Source: Deltaproteobacteria bacterium (GTDB lineage Bacteria; Myxococcota; JACRCW01). Taken from it: 44,668 bases of DNA. Positions 33,806 through 41,291 of the stretch are shown in pieces. The translations under genes were made by a program, and so were the position numbers. Below the pieces are notes generated by a model. The model had not been told where the DNA came from and did not search any database. It worked only from the letters and a program-made list of their open reading frames with translations. Where the stretch lies: the NCBI GenBank assembly GCA_016218805.1, contig JACRCW010000015.1, positions 1 through 44,668 on the forward strand, read 5' to 3'. The stretch's first letter is position 1; the number at the start of each line of letters is the position of its first letter.

Positions 33806-34677
33806 CGCGCAAGTTCATCCAGTTCCAGGGAACGCCGGAGTACGTCACCAGCGCGGCGCTGCAGGATGCCGTCAACGTCGCCATTGCGCTGGAGCGGCCG
33901 CTGCTCCTCAAGGGCGAACCGGGCACCGGCAAGACCGTGCTGGCCGGCCACGTGGCGCGTGCGCTGGGGATGAAGCTGCTGACCTGGCACATCAAGTCCA
34001 CGTCCAAGGCGCAGGACGGCCTGTATGTGTACGACACGGTACAGCGCCTCAATGACAGCCGGTTCGGCGGCGGGGACGTGGCGGACATCCGCCGCTACAT
34101 CCGCCTGGGGCCGCTGGGGCAGTCATTTGCCAGCCCGGAGCGGGTGGTGCTGCTCATTGACGAGATTGACAAGGCGGACCTGGAGTTCCCCAACGACCTG
34201 CTGCGTGAGCTGGACGAGATGCAGTTCACCATCATGGAGACCTCCGACACCATCCGCGCACAGAACCGCCCGGTGGTGATGATCACCTCCAACAACGAGA
34301 AGGAGCTGCCGGACGCATTCCTGCGCCGCTGCATCTTCCATTTCATTGACTTCCCGGACCGCGAGCAGATGACGGAGATTGTGGCGGTGCACCACAAGCA
34401 GCTGGATGAGAAGCTGCTGGAGCAGGTGCTCATCAAGTTCTTCTGGCTGCGCGAGCAACCGGAGTTCCGCAAGAAACCCTCCACCAGCGAGTTGGTGGAC
34501 TGGATCTCCGCGCTGCTGCGCGGCGGCGTGACGCTGGAGCAGTTGGAGAAAACGGTGCCGTTTGTGGGCGTGCTGCTCAAGAAGGAGCAGGACGTGCGGG
34601 TGCTGGACCGAACGCTGAAGGCCAAGGGCGCGCCACCCACGACGTGGAGCCAGCTCGGGCCGCGGTATTCGCAGTGA
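33802..34677 (+). CDS. MoxR-family AAA+ ATPase
   Basis: A 291-aa AAA+ ATPase. Walker A is GEPGTGKT (38-45), Walker B VVLLIDEID (115-123), sensor-1 Asn in MITSNNEKELPDAF, and an arginine-finger candidate in FLRRCIFHFIDFPDREQM. MoxR proteins work as chaperone-like ATPases with VWA partners in maturation of metal or envelope proteins; the VWA partner is the next gene, nine bp on. The ATG overlaps the LysR stop. What this pair matures is not indicated by its neighbours: no CO-dehydrogenase or methanol-dehydrogenase gene is near. Confidence 0.94.
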   Translation: MTRKFIQFQGTPEYVTSAALQDAVNVAIALERPLLLKGEPGTGKTVLAGHVARALGMKLLTWHIKSTSKAQDGLYVYDTVQRLNDSRFGGGDVADIRRYIRLGPLGQSFASPERVVLLIDEIDKADLEFPNDLLRELDEMQFTIMETSDTIRAQNRPVVMITSNNEKELPDAFLRRCIFHFIDFPDREQMTEIVAVHHKQLDEKLLEQVLIKFFWLREQPEFRKKPSTSELVDWISALLRGGVTLEQLEKTVPFVGVLLKKEQDVRVLDRTLKAKGAPPTTWSQLGPRYSQ

Positions 34678-34686
34678 GGTGAGCGC

Positions 34687-35880
34687 GTGTTCCTGGATTT
34701 CTTCTACGCGCTGCGCCAGGAGGGCATCCCCGTCTCCATCCAGGAATGGCGGGCGCTGCTGACGTCGCTGGAGCACGGCCTGCACCGGGACAGCCTGGAC
34801 CGTTTCTACGGCATTGCCCGGGCGTGCCTGGTGAAGACGGAGGCGCATTACGACGCGTTTGACCGCGCGTTCCTGCGCGTGTTTGAGGGCGTGGAGGGCG
34901 CGCTGCCCATCACCGACGCGCTGCTGGACTGGCTGCGTGAAGCCCGGGACCTCCCCGAACTCACAGCTGAGCAATGGGAGAAGCTCAAGGAGCTCTCCAC
35001 CACGGACCTGATGGACCAGTTTGACAAGACGCTGCGCGAACAGAAGGAGCGCCATGACGGCGGCAGCCGCTGGGTGGGCACCGGCGGGTCCAGCCCGTAC
35101 GGGAACTCCGGGCGTCACCCCTCCGGCATCCGCGTGGGCGGCGAAGGCCGCAGCCGCTCCGCCATGAAGGTGGCAGAGAGCCGGCGCTACCTGGGCTACC
35201 GGACGGACATCACGCTGGACATCCGGCAGATGGTGATGGCGCTGCGCCGCCTGCGGCAGCTGACGCGCACGGGCAGCGCCACGGAACTGGACCTTGAGGA
35301 GACCATTGACAAGACGTGCCGCAACGCGGGCGAGATTGAGCTGGAGTTCCGTCCGCCGCGCCGCAATGACGTGCGCCTGCTGCTGATGCTGGACGTGGGC
35401 GGCACCATGGATCCGTACACGCAGCTTGTCGGGCAGCTGTTGTCCGCCATGAAGCAGACCCACGGCCTGCGCGATTTCCGCTTCTACTATTTCCACAACT
35501 GCATCTACGACCGCATCTTCACGCACCCGTGGCTGCGCCGGCAGGACTCGGTGGGGCTGGGTCAGCTGTTCCGTGAGCTGGACGGGCGCTGGAAGCTGAT
35601 GGTGGTGGGTGACGCGGCCATGCATCCGGCGGAGTTGCTGCAGAGCTACGGCAACATTGACCACACCGAAGCCGTGGAATCCACGGGATTGGACTGCCTG
35701 CAGATGGTGCGGCAGCGCTACCCGCGTGCGGTGTGGATGAACCCGGACCCGCCGCGCGCGTGGGGCAGCCGCAGCACACAGGTGATCGGGAAGATCTTCC
35801 CCATGTTCCACCTGTCGGTCTCCGGCCTGGAGGACGCGGTGAAGACGCTGGTGGGTGCGCGCACGGACAAGGCGGCCTGA
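34687..35880 (+). CDS. CoxE-like VWA-domain protein
   Basis: A 397-aa partner of the MoxR ATPase. The N-terminal ~170 residues are helical and contain the usual FLDFFYALRQEGIPVSIQEW start. The VWA domain begins near residue 228, with the MIDAS line LLLMLDVGGTMDPY. The metal site reads Asp236-Gly238-Thr240 instead of the usual DxSxS; I recall DVGGSM-type variants in this subfamily, so the site may still bind metal. The start is GTG 34687, with GAGGTGAG at good spacing upstream; no ATG fits. It is followed by the M50-type gene after 20 bp. Confidence 0.92.
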   Translation: MFLDFFYALRQEGIPVSIQEWRALLTSLEHGLHRDSLDRFYGIARACLVKTEAHYDAFDRAFLRVFEGVEGALPITDALLDWLREARDLPELTAEQWEKLKELSTTDLMDQFDKTLREQKERHDGGSRWVGTGGSSPYGNSGRHPSGIRVGGEGRSRSAMKVAESRRYLGYRTDITLDIRQMVMALRRLRQLTRTGSATELDLEETIDKTCRNAGEIELEFRPPRRNDVRLLLMLDVGGTMDPYTQLVGQLLSAMKQTHGLRDFRFYYFHNCIYDRIFTHPWLRRQDSVGLGQLFRELDGRWKLMVVGDAAMHPAELLQSYGNIDHTEAVESTGLDCLQMVRQRYPRAVWMNPDPPRAWGSRSTQVIGKIFPMFHLSVSGLEDAVKTLVGARTDKAA

Positions 35881-35893
35881 CGCGGGGTACGGT
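35864..35893 (+). promoter_or_regulatory. Candidate leaderless promoter of the M50-type gene
   Basis: CGGACA (35864-35869), 18-bp spacer, TACGGT (35888-35893), and the GTG start seven bases later. No ribosome site is present. It overlaps the 3' end of the VWA gene, so internal expression of the M50 gene is possible. Confidence 0.35.
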
Positions 35894-35900
35894 CTCCGTC

Positions 35901-36545
35901 GTGGCGGACCTGCTCCCCTGGATGGCCGTGGTGGGCGCGGGCCTGGTGGCCGCGGTGGTGGTGCACGAACTCGGGCACGCGCTGGCGGCAATTCTGCTGG
36001 GCGGTCACGTGGCCGCGGTGGGCCTGGGCTCACCCCGGCGGGCGCGGCACGTGCGCGGGCCGGCGGGGACGGCGTGGTTTCTGGGCCCGCGCGCGGCCAC
36101 CGGCGTGACCACGTGGCTGCAGCCGCCGCCGCGCGGCTGGTCCCCGGGGCGCTGGGCCGCCGTTGTGGGCGCGGGGCCCGCGGTCAACGTGCTGGCGGGC
36201 GCGGCGTGCCTGCTGGGCCCCGCTGAGTGGCGCGTGCTGGGCGCGCTGCAGCTCCTGCACGGCGTGAGCAACCTGCTGCCGGCCGGGCGGGGTCCGCACG
36301 GCGCCCCGTCTGACGGCACCCAGCTGCTGGCGCTTTGGCGGGGCGCGCCCGCGGAGGCTGCAGCCTGCCGGTCCGCTCCCCCCGCCGAGTTGGCGGCGCA
36401 CGCGCGCGCCTTCCGGGCCATGGGCTGCCCTGCCCTGTCCGCCCGCCTGTGGCTCCTGGCGGCCCGGGCCTTTGATGACGACGGGCGTGCGGCTTCCGCA
36501 GCCCGCGCCCGCGCGCGGGCCGGCGCGCTGGCCGCACCGGTTTGA
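35901..36545 (+). CDS. M50 (site-2-protease-like) membrane metalloprotease
   Basis: About 214 aa with several hydrophobic segments. HELGH near residues 19-23 inside the first helix is the zinc motif. NLLPAGRGP...SDG (about 123-138) is a variant of the second M50 motif NxxPxxxLDG, with a short insertion before the Asp-Gly. The C-terminal ~70 residues are Ala/Arg-rich and soluble. It is smaller than RseP and lacks a PDZ domain. Intramembrane proteolysis is likely if active. The GTG at 35901 is the best start; ATG at 35922 would cut the first helix. It probably belongs to the MoxR-VWA transcription unit. Confidence 0.8.
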   Translation: MADLLPWMAVVGAGLVAAVVVHELGHALAAILLGGHVAAVGLGSPRRARHVRGPAGTAWFLGPRAATGVTTWLQPPPRGWSPGRWAAVVGAGPAVNVLAGAACLLGPAEWRVLGALQLLHGVSNLLPAGRGPHGAPSDGTQLLALWRGAPAEAAACRSAPPAELAAHARAFRAMGCPALSARLWLLAARAFDDDGRAASAARARARAGALAAPV

Positions 36546-36613
36546 CACACTGCGTCCGAAGTGGCCTCGCACCCCGGCTCCTTCCTGGGGTATGCGAAGC
36601 AATTTTGTACCCA

Positions 36614-36646
36614 CCGGACCGCACGTCCGGAACACGTGTTCAGGAG
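36614..36646. promoter_or_regulatory. Two adjacent palindromes before the calpain-like gene
   Basis: CCGGAC-CGCAC-GTCCGG (36614-36630) is a perfect 6-5-6 inverted repeat. The perfect 12-bp palindrome GAACACGTGTTC (36630-36641) follows at once and touches the AGGAG ribosome site (36642-36646) of the gene at 36652. They may form an mRNA double hairpin or an operator. Confidence 0.5.
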
Positions 36647-36651
36647 CCCCC

Positions 36652-38394
36652 ATGGTCACCATCCGCGATACGCAGCTGCGCGCCACGTACACGTCGTTCG
36701 AGACCCGCCTCCGCACGGAGCCTGGCCTCACGATCAACGCCGACAACATGCCCAAGCTGCTCGCGGCGGTGGCGGACACCTGGTACTCGGGCGCGGACCG
36801 CAAGCTGCGTGAGCTGACGGCGCCCGGCGTCACGCGCCAGAAGCAGGTGGATATCGTCAAGAACGGCATGGGCGCCCAGGAGAAGAAGGACCTGGGGCAG
36901 ATCCTGGACAAGGGCAGCGTCCCCATGACGGACGAGGTCCGCCGGTTCCTGGAGCAGGTGCTGGACCGCCAGCCGGTCACCCCCAACGACGGCAAGCTGC
37001 ACATCACGGGTAACCAGGCCGGCGGGCAGGTGACAGGCACGGGCGCCCCGGGCGTCACGGTGGAGGCCATCAACCTGTCCACGGCGCCGGAGGCGCGCCT
37101 CCACCAGGACGACACGTTTGTGCTGGGCAAGGTGGGCACGGACGGGAAGTTCAGCGGCAAGGTGCCGGACGCCAAGGAAGGCGACGTCATCCGCATGCGC
37201 ACGCGTGACGCGCAGGGCAACACCAGTGACTGGGTGACCGTGCGCGCCACGGGTCTGGCCGCCACGGACACCCGCAACAGCCAGCTGGCGTTGTTCCGCG
37301 TGGGCCTGGCCATGGATGGCGGCAAGGTGGCCATCACCAACATCAACTCCAGCCGCCCCATTTCCGAGCCGGGCGCGCAGGTCCAGGTGGTCAACAAGCG
37401 CACCGGTGAGAAGACCAACATCACCATGGATGAGGCGGGCACCTTCCCCAAGGACCTCAAGGTCAACGGCAAGGACGGTGATCAGTTCACGGTGGCCGTG
37501 TCCGACGGGAAGAACAACACCAACTTTGCCACCGTGGCCGGCACGCTCACGGTGGGCGGCACCGGCGGCGGCACCGGCGGCACGGGCGGGCCGGACATCA
37601 AGGACCCCGCGCTGCACAAGGACGAACTCAACGCGGATGGCACGCCGCGCTTTGCGCTCAAGCGCTTCACGGGCCCGCTGTTCAAGGACGGCGTGGACGC
37701 CTCTGACGTCAAGCAGGGCCAGATTGGGGACTGCTACTTCCCGTCCGCCATGGCGGCCATTGCCAAGGCGCAGCCGGACGCCATCCAGAAGGCCATCACG
37801 GACAACGGCGACGGGACGTACACGGTCACCTTCAAGGAGGTGGACTACCGCGGCAACGTGAAGAACAAGGAGGTCACCGTGGACGGCGACCTCTACGTCC
37901 GGTCGTGGGGCGGCCCGCTGTACGGGTCCGCCGGCGGCGACACCAGCCCGGAGAAGATGGAGCTGTGGTTCCCGCTCATTGAGAAGGCGTACGCGGCGTA
38001 CAAGGGCAGCTTCAACAGCATCGGCAATGGCGGCTCGTCCTCGGACGTGTTCCAGACCATCCTGGGCAAGCCCCGCTATGACGTGAACACGCAGTGGGAG
38101 AGCGCGGACAAGGTGTGGAGCACCATCAAGAAGTCCGTGGACGCCAAGCTGCCCGTCAGCGCCGGCACGCATGGTGAGGACCAGTCCGCCCTGTACACCA
38201 ACACCGGCGTCTACGCCGACCACAGCTACAGCGTGCTGGGGTACAAGGAGGAGAACGGGACCAAGTTTGTGCAGATGCGCAACCCCTGGGGCGAGAGCGA
38301 GCCCTGGCCCGGCGACGGCAAGAACGACGGCATCTTCTTCATCAAGCTGGACGACTTCATGAAGCTGTATGACAACGTGATGACGGTCCGCTGA
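36652..38394 (+). CDS. Calpain-like (C2) cysteine protease with Ig-like domains
   Basis: A 580-aa predicted calpain-type protease. The catalytic core is at the C-terminus: Cys361 in QGQIGDCYFPSAMAAIAK, ELWFPLIEKAYAAYKG (about 437-452), His524 in DHSYSVLGY, and Asn544 in RNPWGE. The full C-H-N triad of clan CA family C2 is present. Upstream are a ~100-residue helical N-terminal region, two Ig-like strand domains (about 115-200 and 230-300) and a Gly-rich hinge (GGTGGGTGG, about 302-312). There is no signal peptide, so it is cytoplasmic or exported by a non-classical route. The start at 36652 is fixed by AGGAG five bases before it. Calpain-like enzymes are rare in bacteria. It is followed three bp later by a 121-aa gene that may encode its partner. 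Confidence 0.9.
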   Translation: MVTIRDTQLRATYTSFETRLRTEPGLTINADNMPKLLAAVADTWYSGADRKLRELTAPGVTRQKQVDIVKNGMGAQEKKDLGQILDKGSVPMTDEVRRFLEQVLDRQPVTPNDGKLHITGNQAGGQVTGTGAPGVTVEAINLSTAPEARLHQDDTFVLGKVGTDGKFSGKVPDAKEGDVIRMRTRDAQGNTSDWVTVRATGLAATDTRNSQLALFRVGLAMDGGKVAITNINSSRPISEPGAQVQVVNKRTGEKTNITMDEAGTFPKDLKVNGKDGDQFTVAVSDGKNNTNFATVAGTLTVGGTGGGTGGTGGPDIKDPALHKDELNADGTPRFALKRFTGPLFKDGVDASDVKQGQIGDCYFPSAMAAIAKAQPDAIQKAITDNGDGTYTVTFKEVDYRGNVKNKEVTVDGDLYVRSWGGPLYGSAGGDTSPEKMELWFPLIEKAYAAYKGSFNSIGNGGSSSDVFQTILGKPRYDVNTQWESADKVWSTIKKSVDAKLPVSAGTHGEDQSALYTNTGVYADHSYSVLGYKEENGTKFVQMRNPWGESEPWPGDGKNDGIFFIKLDDFMKLYDNVMTVR

Positions 38395-38397
38395 GCC

Positions 38398-38763
38398 ATG
38401 GCCATTCCCCCCGAACCGATCCAGGAGCTCATTGACGCCTCCACGGACATTGTGGACGCGGAGGTGGCTGAGGTGGTCTCCACCGGCACCAAGCCCGCGC
38501 AGCCTGACGTCCCCACGGGAACCACCAGCGCGGGGTTCAAGGCGGCGGAGCAGGTGGTGGTGCTCAAGGTGGCGCGCGCGCTCAAGGGCGGCGCCAAGGG
38601 CAACCTCACCGTGCACAAGCCGGTGTCCGGCTACGCGCTCAAGGCCGGCAACAAGGGCGCGTTCTTCCTGCGCGCGGGCCAGCCGCACGCGGAGATCCTG
38701 GGCCGCTACGGCCCGGACACCTACCGCGTGGAATCCGTGGAGCACGTCCTCGGCAAGAAGTGA
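38398..38763 (+). CDS. Small protein coupled to the calpain-like protease, 121 aa
   Basis: A 121-aa protein without signal peptide or membrane helix. It is strand-rich: DIVDAEVAEVVSTGT, AAEQVVVLKVARALKGG, LTVHKPVSGYALKAG, NKGAFFLRAG, and ends YRVESVEHVLGKK. The pattern is reminiscent of small OB/NTR-type beta folds, but I cannot assign a family. The ATG is three bp after the protease stop, so the two must be co-expressed and are probably made in similar amounts. Candidate roles are inhibitor, immunity-like partner or adaptor of the protease. That is inference from gene order only; nothing in the sequence proves inhibition. Confidence 0.72.
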   Translation: MAIPPEPIQELIDASTDIVDAEVAEVVSTGTKPAQPDVPTGTTSAGFKAAEQVVVLKVARALKGGAKGNLTVHKPVSGYALKAGNKGAFFLRAGQPHAEILGRYGPDTYRVESVEHVLGKK

Positions 38764-38767
38764 GGCC

Positions 38768-39250
38768 ATGTCCCGCCGTGCCGCTGTCCTGCTGATGATC
38801 GGCGTGGCGCTCGCCGGGGCGCCCGTGCGCGCCCAGGACGGCGGTGAGGACGCCGGAACCACCGCGGACGCGTCCAGCACCGACGGCGCCGCGGCGGGGG
38901 ACGCGGGCTGCGGGAGTGTGACGGTGCTGGGGCACTGCGGGGACAGCACCCACCTGGTGACCTGCTCCGGCACAACGCTGCAGGTGACGGACTGCGTCGC
39001 CGTGTATGGTCCGTTGTTCGCGTGTGTGGCGGGCGCGGGGGCCGCGGGCTGCCAGCTGACGGAAGCGGACGCCGGACCGCCCGGACCGCCGGCGGATGCG
39101 GGGTTGGCCAACGCGGACGGAGGCGCGGATGGAGGAAGCGCGGACGGCTGCGGGTGTCTGCGCCCCGCCAACGGGACGCCGGCAGGAACGGCGCTGGCCG
39201 GGCTGGTCCTGCTTGCGCGGTGGCGGCCGCGGCGGAGAGCCCGCACTTGA
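38768..39250 (+). CDS. Secreted protein with MYXO-CTERM-type sorting tail
   Basis: A 160-aa exported protein. Signal peptide at residues 1-23 (AAVLLMIGVALAGAPVRAQ), then Asp/Ala/Gly-rich low-complexity segments around a cysteine-containing central part (about 50-105; CGSVTVLGHCGD, VTCSGTTLQVTDC, FACVAGAGAAGCQL). The end is GCGC, a short spacer, a hydrophobic stretch ALAGLVLLARW and a basic cluster RPRRRA. That is the layout of the MYXO-CTERM sorting signal found only in myxobacteria. The protein should be retained on the cell surface. It starts four bp after the 121-aa gene, as third gene of the calpain operon. Confidence 0.85.
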   Translation: MSRRAAVLLMIGVALAGAPVRAQDGGEDAGTTADASSTDGAAAGDAGCGSVTVLGHCGDSTHLVTCSGTTLQVTDCVAVYGPLFACVAGAGAAGCQLTEADAGPPGPPADAGLANADGGADGGSADGCGCLRPANGTPAGTALAGLVLLARWRPRRRART

Positions 39251-39297
39251 CGTTTCCCCCTGTGAACGGCATGTTGCCGCGGCTTTGAAGGGAGCGT

Positions 39298-39372
39298 GGC
39301 CAGGTAGCCAAGCGGTTAGGCAACGGTCTGCAAAACCGTCATACGCCGGTTCGAATCCGGTCCTGGCCTCCA
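39298..39372 (+). tRNA. tRNA-Cys (GCA)
   Basis: A complete cloverleaf. Acceptor arms are GGCCAGG (39298-39304) and CCTGGCC (39362-39368), discriminator T (39369) as expected for tRNA-Cys, and CCA is encoded (39370-39372). The D arm has AGCGGTTAGG and the T arm CCGGTTCGAATCCGG. The anticodon stem is ACGGT/ACCGT with loop CTGCAAA, so the anticodon is GCA (39330-39332). Confidence 0.96.
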
Positions 39373-39400
39373 ATCCAACCCCACCTTGTCCCGCTGCATC

Positions 39401-39418
39401 CTGGGCCCCCGGGCCCGG
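39401..39418 (+). terminator. G+C-rich hairpin downstream of tRNA-Cys
   Basis: CTGGGCC-CCCG-GGCCCGG forms a 7-bp stem (one G-U pair) with a 4-nt loop, 28 nt past the tRNA. No T-run follows, so it is at best a weak or Rho-assisted terminator. Confidence 0.3.
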
Positions 39419-39463
39419 TGCGCGGGATGGGTGCGTCCAGGTGGGCACCACGCGGCGGGCGGG

Positions 39464-40450
39464 ATGCTGACGGCGCTGCTGGCCACCGCGTACGTGCTGG
39501 GCGTGGCTGCTGACCCGCCCGGGGACGGCACCGCACTGCCTCCCCTGGAAGACTCCACGCCGCCGCCGGCCGCCGGCGCGCCCGCGCTGCCCCCGCCGGC
39601 ACCGGAGAACCTGGAGACGGAGCCCGCCACGCCGCTGCTGTCCCCGCTGGGGCGCGGAGCGGGCCCGGGCCTTCCCTGGCAGGTGGTCCTGGCGCTGCAA
39701 CTGGCGGCATACGCCGCGGTGGACGCGTTCCCCTACCTGGGCTGCGTGGTCCACAGCCTGGTGCTGGCCTTGCTGGTCCCCATTGGCCCGGGGTTGCCGC
39801 TGGCGGCGCTGATGACCGTGGTGCTCATCCCGCCGGCGGCCTGCCTGAGCGGCTGCACGTCGGCGGCGGTGCTGCAGTTCCTGGGTGACCGGCTGGGCAC
39901 GCAGCGTGGCCGGCTGGGCTGCGTGGGGGTGGCCAGCGTCGGCGCCAGCTTCCTGACGTATGCGCTCGTGATTGCACCCATCATCATCGGCGTCGGGTTC
40001 TTCTCGGTGGCGGCGGCCACGTTTGCCTCCACCTATGCCATCCTTTCTGTCCCGCAGGTCACGCTCCCCGGGGACGCGCGGTTCTGGGCCGGGGCGGGCT
40101 ACTCGCTGTCCGTGGCCGGTGCGGTGGGGGCAATCCTCGTCGTGGGCGTGGGCTCGCTGGCCGCACCGTGCGTGGGGTTCATCCTGCGCCCGGCCGCGGT
40201 GGCCTGGCTGTACCGTCTCACCTCCCGCTCCCGTGATGCGGGCGAAGAACAGTGGCCACCATCCCTGGTGGGTGAACGCGCCGAATTGTGGTGGCCGTTC
40301 CGGCGCAGTCCCGCCCCACCCGCGCCCGCCGCACCCGTACCGGCGCAACCCGCCGCGCCGCCGCCGCCCGCTGAGGCGCCGCCTCCCGCCGAGCCGCCGC
40401 CGCCGCCGCCCGCCGACGAGCCGGTGGCCGAGCCGGTCACTGCACCTTGA
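39464..40450 (+). CDS. Multi-pass membrane protein with Pro-rich ends
   Basis: About 328 aa. A signal-like start (MLTALLATAYVLGVAADPP) leads into a Pro-rich segment (about residues 20-65), then five or six membrane helices (about 70-245). These carry cysteines in PAACLSGCTSAAVLQFLGD and Pro/Gly-rich turns. A long cytoplasmic or periplasmic Pro/Ala tail closes it (about 265-328). No family recognised. The start at 39464 is the first plausible one; an upstream in-frame ATG at 39386 would add an Arg-rich leader. Its TGA overlaps the last 14 bp of the convergent mannose-synthase gene. It resembles the multi-pass part of the protein at 21813 in style only. Confidence 0.72.
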   Translation: MLTALLATAYVLGVAADPPGDGTALPPLEDSTPPPAAGAPALPPPAPENLETEPATPLLSPLGRGAGPGLPWQVVLALQLAAYAAVDAFPYLGCVVHSLVLALLVPIGPGLPLAALMTVVLIPPAACLSGCTSAAVLQFLGDRLGTQRGRLGCVGVASVGASFLTYALVIAPIIIGVGFFSVAAATFASTYAILSVPQVTLPGDARFWAGAGYSLSVAGAVGAILVVGVGSLAAPCVGFILRPAAVAWLYRLTSRSRDAGEEQWPPSLVGERAELWWPFRRSPAPPAPAAPVPAQPAAPPPPAEAPPPAEPPPPPPADEPVAEPVTAP

Positions 40451-41162
40451 AGCGGATTTCCGGTACGCGCATCATCGCTTCCACGACGATGCGCTGGCTC
40501 ATCTTGGAGCTGCCGGCTTCGCGCTCATAGAACACAATGGGAATCTCACGGATGATGAAGCCCTTGCGGTACGCGCGGTAGGTCATCTCGATTTGGAACG
40601 CGTACCCGGTGCTCTCCACGGCATCGAGGTCGATGGCCTGGAGCACTTCGCGGCGGAAACACTTGAAGCCGCCGGTGAGGTCCCGGATGCCCAGTTTGCC
40701 CGGGGGGAAGCCCGCGTTGAGGATGGTGCGCGCGTAGAGGCTGCCACCCACGCTGATGATCTTGCGCAGCATCCCCCAGTTCACCGTGCCGCCACCGTCA
40801 ATGTAGCGGCTGCCCAGCACCAGGTCCGCCTCCTTGATGGCCTCCAGGAACGCCGGCAGGTAACGCGGCTGGTGGCTGAAGTCCGCGTCCATCTCAAAGA
40901 TGTACTTGTACGGCCGCTCCAGCGCCCACTTGAACCCGGCAATGTACGCCTTGCCCAGGCCCTGCTTGCCGGCGCGGTGCAGCACGTGGATGCGGCTGTC
41001 CTGCTCCGCCATCCCGTCGGCCACGGCGCCCGTACCGTCGGGGCTGTTGTCATCAATGATGAGCACGTCCACCGGCGCCGTGCGCAGCACCTCGGGCACA
41101 ATGGAGGCTATGTTCTCGCGCTCGTTGTACGTGGGGATGAGGACGATTGCTTCGTTGGCCAC
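40437..41162 (-). CDS. Polyprenol monophosphomannose synthase (GT2, Dpm1-like)
   Basis: A 241-aa GT-A glycosyltransferase. VLIPTYNERENI opens it; IIDDNSPDGT (35-44) binds the nucleotide; MDADFSHQP (91-99) carries the DxD metal site; GSRYIDGG and DLTGGFKCFRREVL follow, the hallmark set of Dpm1-type enzymes. They load mannose (sometimes glucose) from GDP- or UDP-sugar onto polyprenyl phosphate at the inner membrane. There are no C-terminal membrane helices, unlike some bacterial homologs. The GT-C protein at 41292, divergent from it across 129 bp, is the sort of enzyme that would use polyprenol-P-mannose. Confidence 0.93.
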   Translation of the reverse strand: MANEAIVLIPTYNERENIASIVPEVLRTAPVDVLIIDDNSPDGTGAVADGMAEQDSRIHVLHRAGKQGLGKAYIAGFKWALERPYKYIFEMDADFSHQPRYLPAFLEAIKEADLVLGSRYIDGGGTVNWGMLRKIISVGGSLYARTILNAGFPPGKLGIRDLTGGFKCFRREVLQAIDLDAVESTGYAFQIEMTYRAYRKGFIIREIPIVFYEREAGSSKMSQRIVVEAMMRVPEIRFKVQ

Positions 41163-41291
41163 GGCGCACCTGCCTTCCCCGGCACAGACCGGAATGGAGG
41201 ACGGCCCCTTACCGGTGCGGGTGCGGTGGCCTCAAGCCCCGGCGACAGCGCGTCTTGACAAGCCCAGCGGGCACGGACATGCCTGCGCGCC

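Noticed and set aside
38398..38763. Firm naming of the 121-aa gene as a calpain inhibitor
   Set aside because: Gene order suggests it, but no inhibitor motif (such as calpastatin-like segments) is visible, so it stays a hypothesis.
36640..39246. Minus-strand open frame of 868 codons opposite the calpain operon
   Set aside because: It is a shadow of three convincing plus-strand genes, with no domain and biased composition.
39401..39418. Strong hairpin after tRNA-Cys as a true intrinsic terminator
   Set aside because: No T-run follows. It is listed only as a low-confidence terminator.
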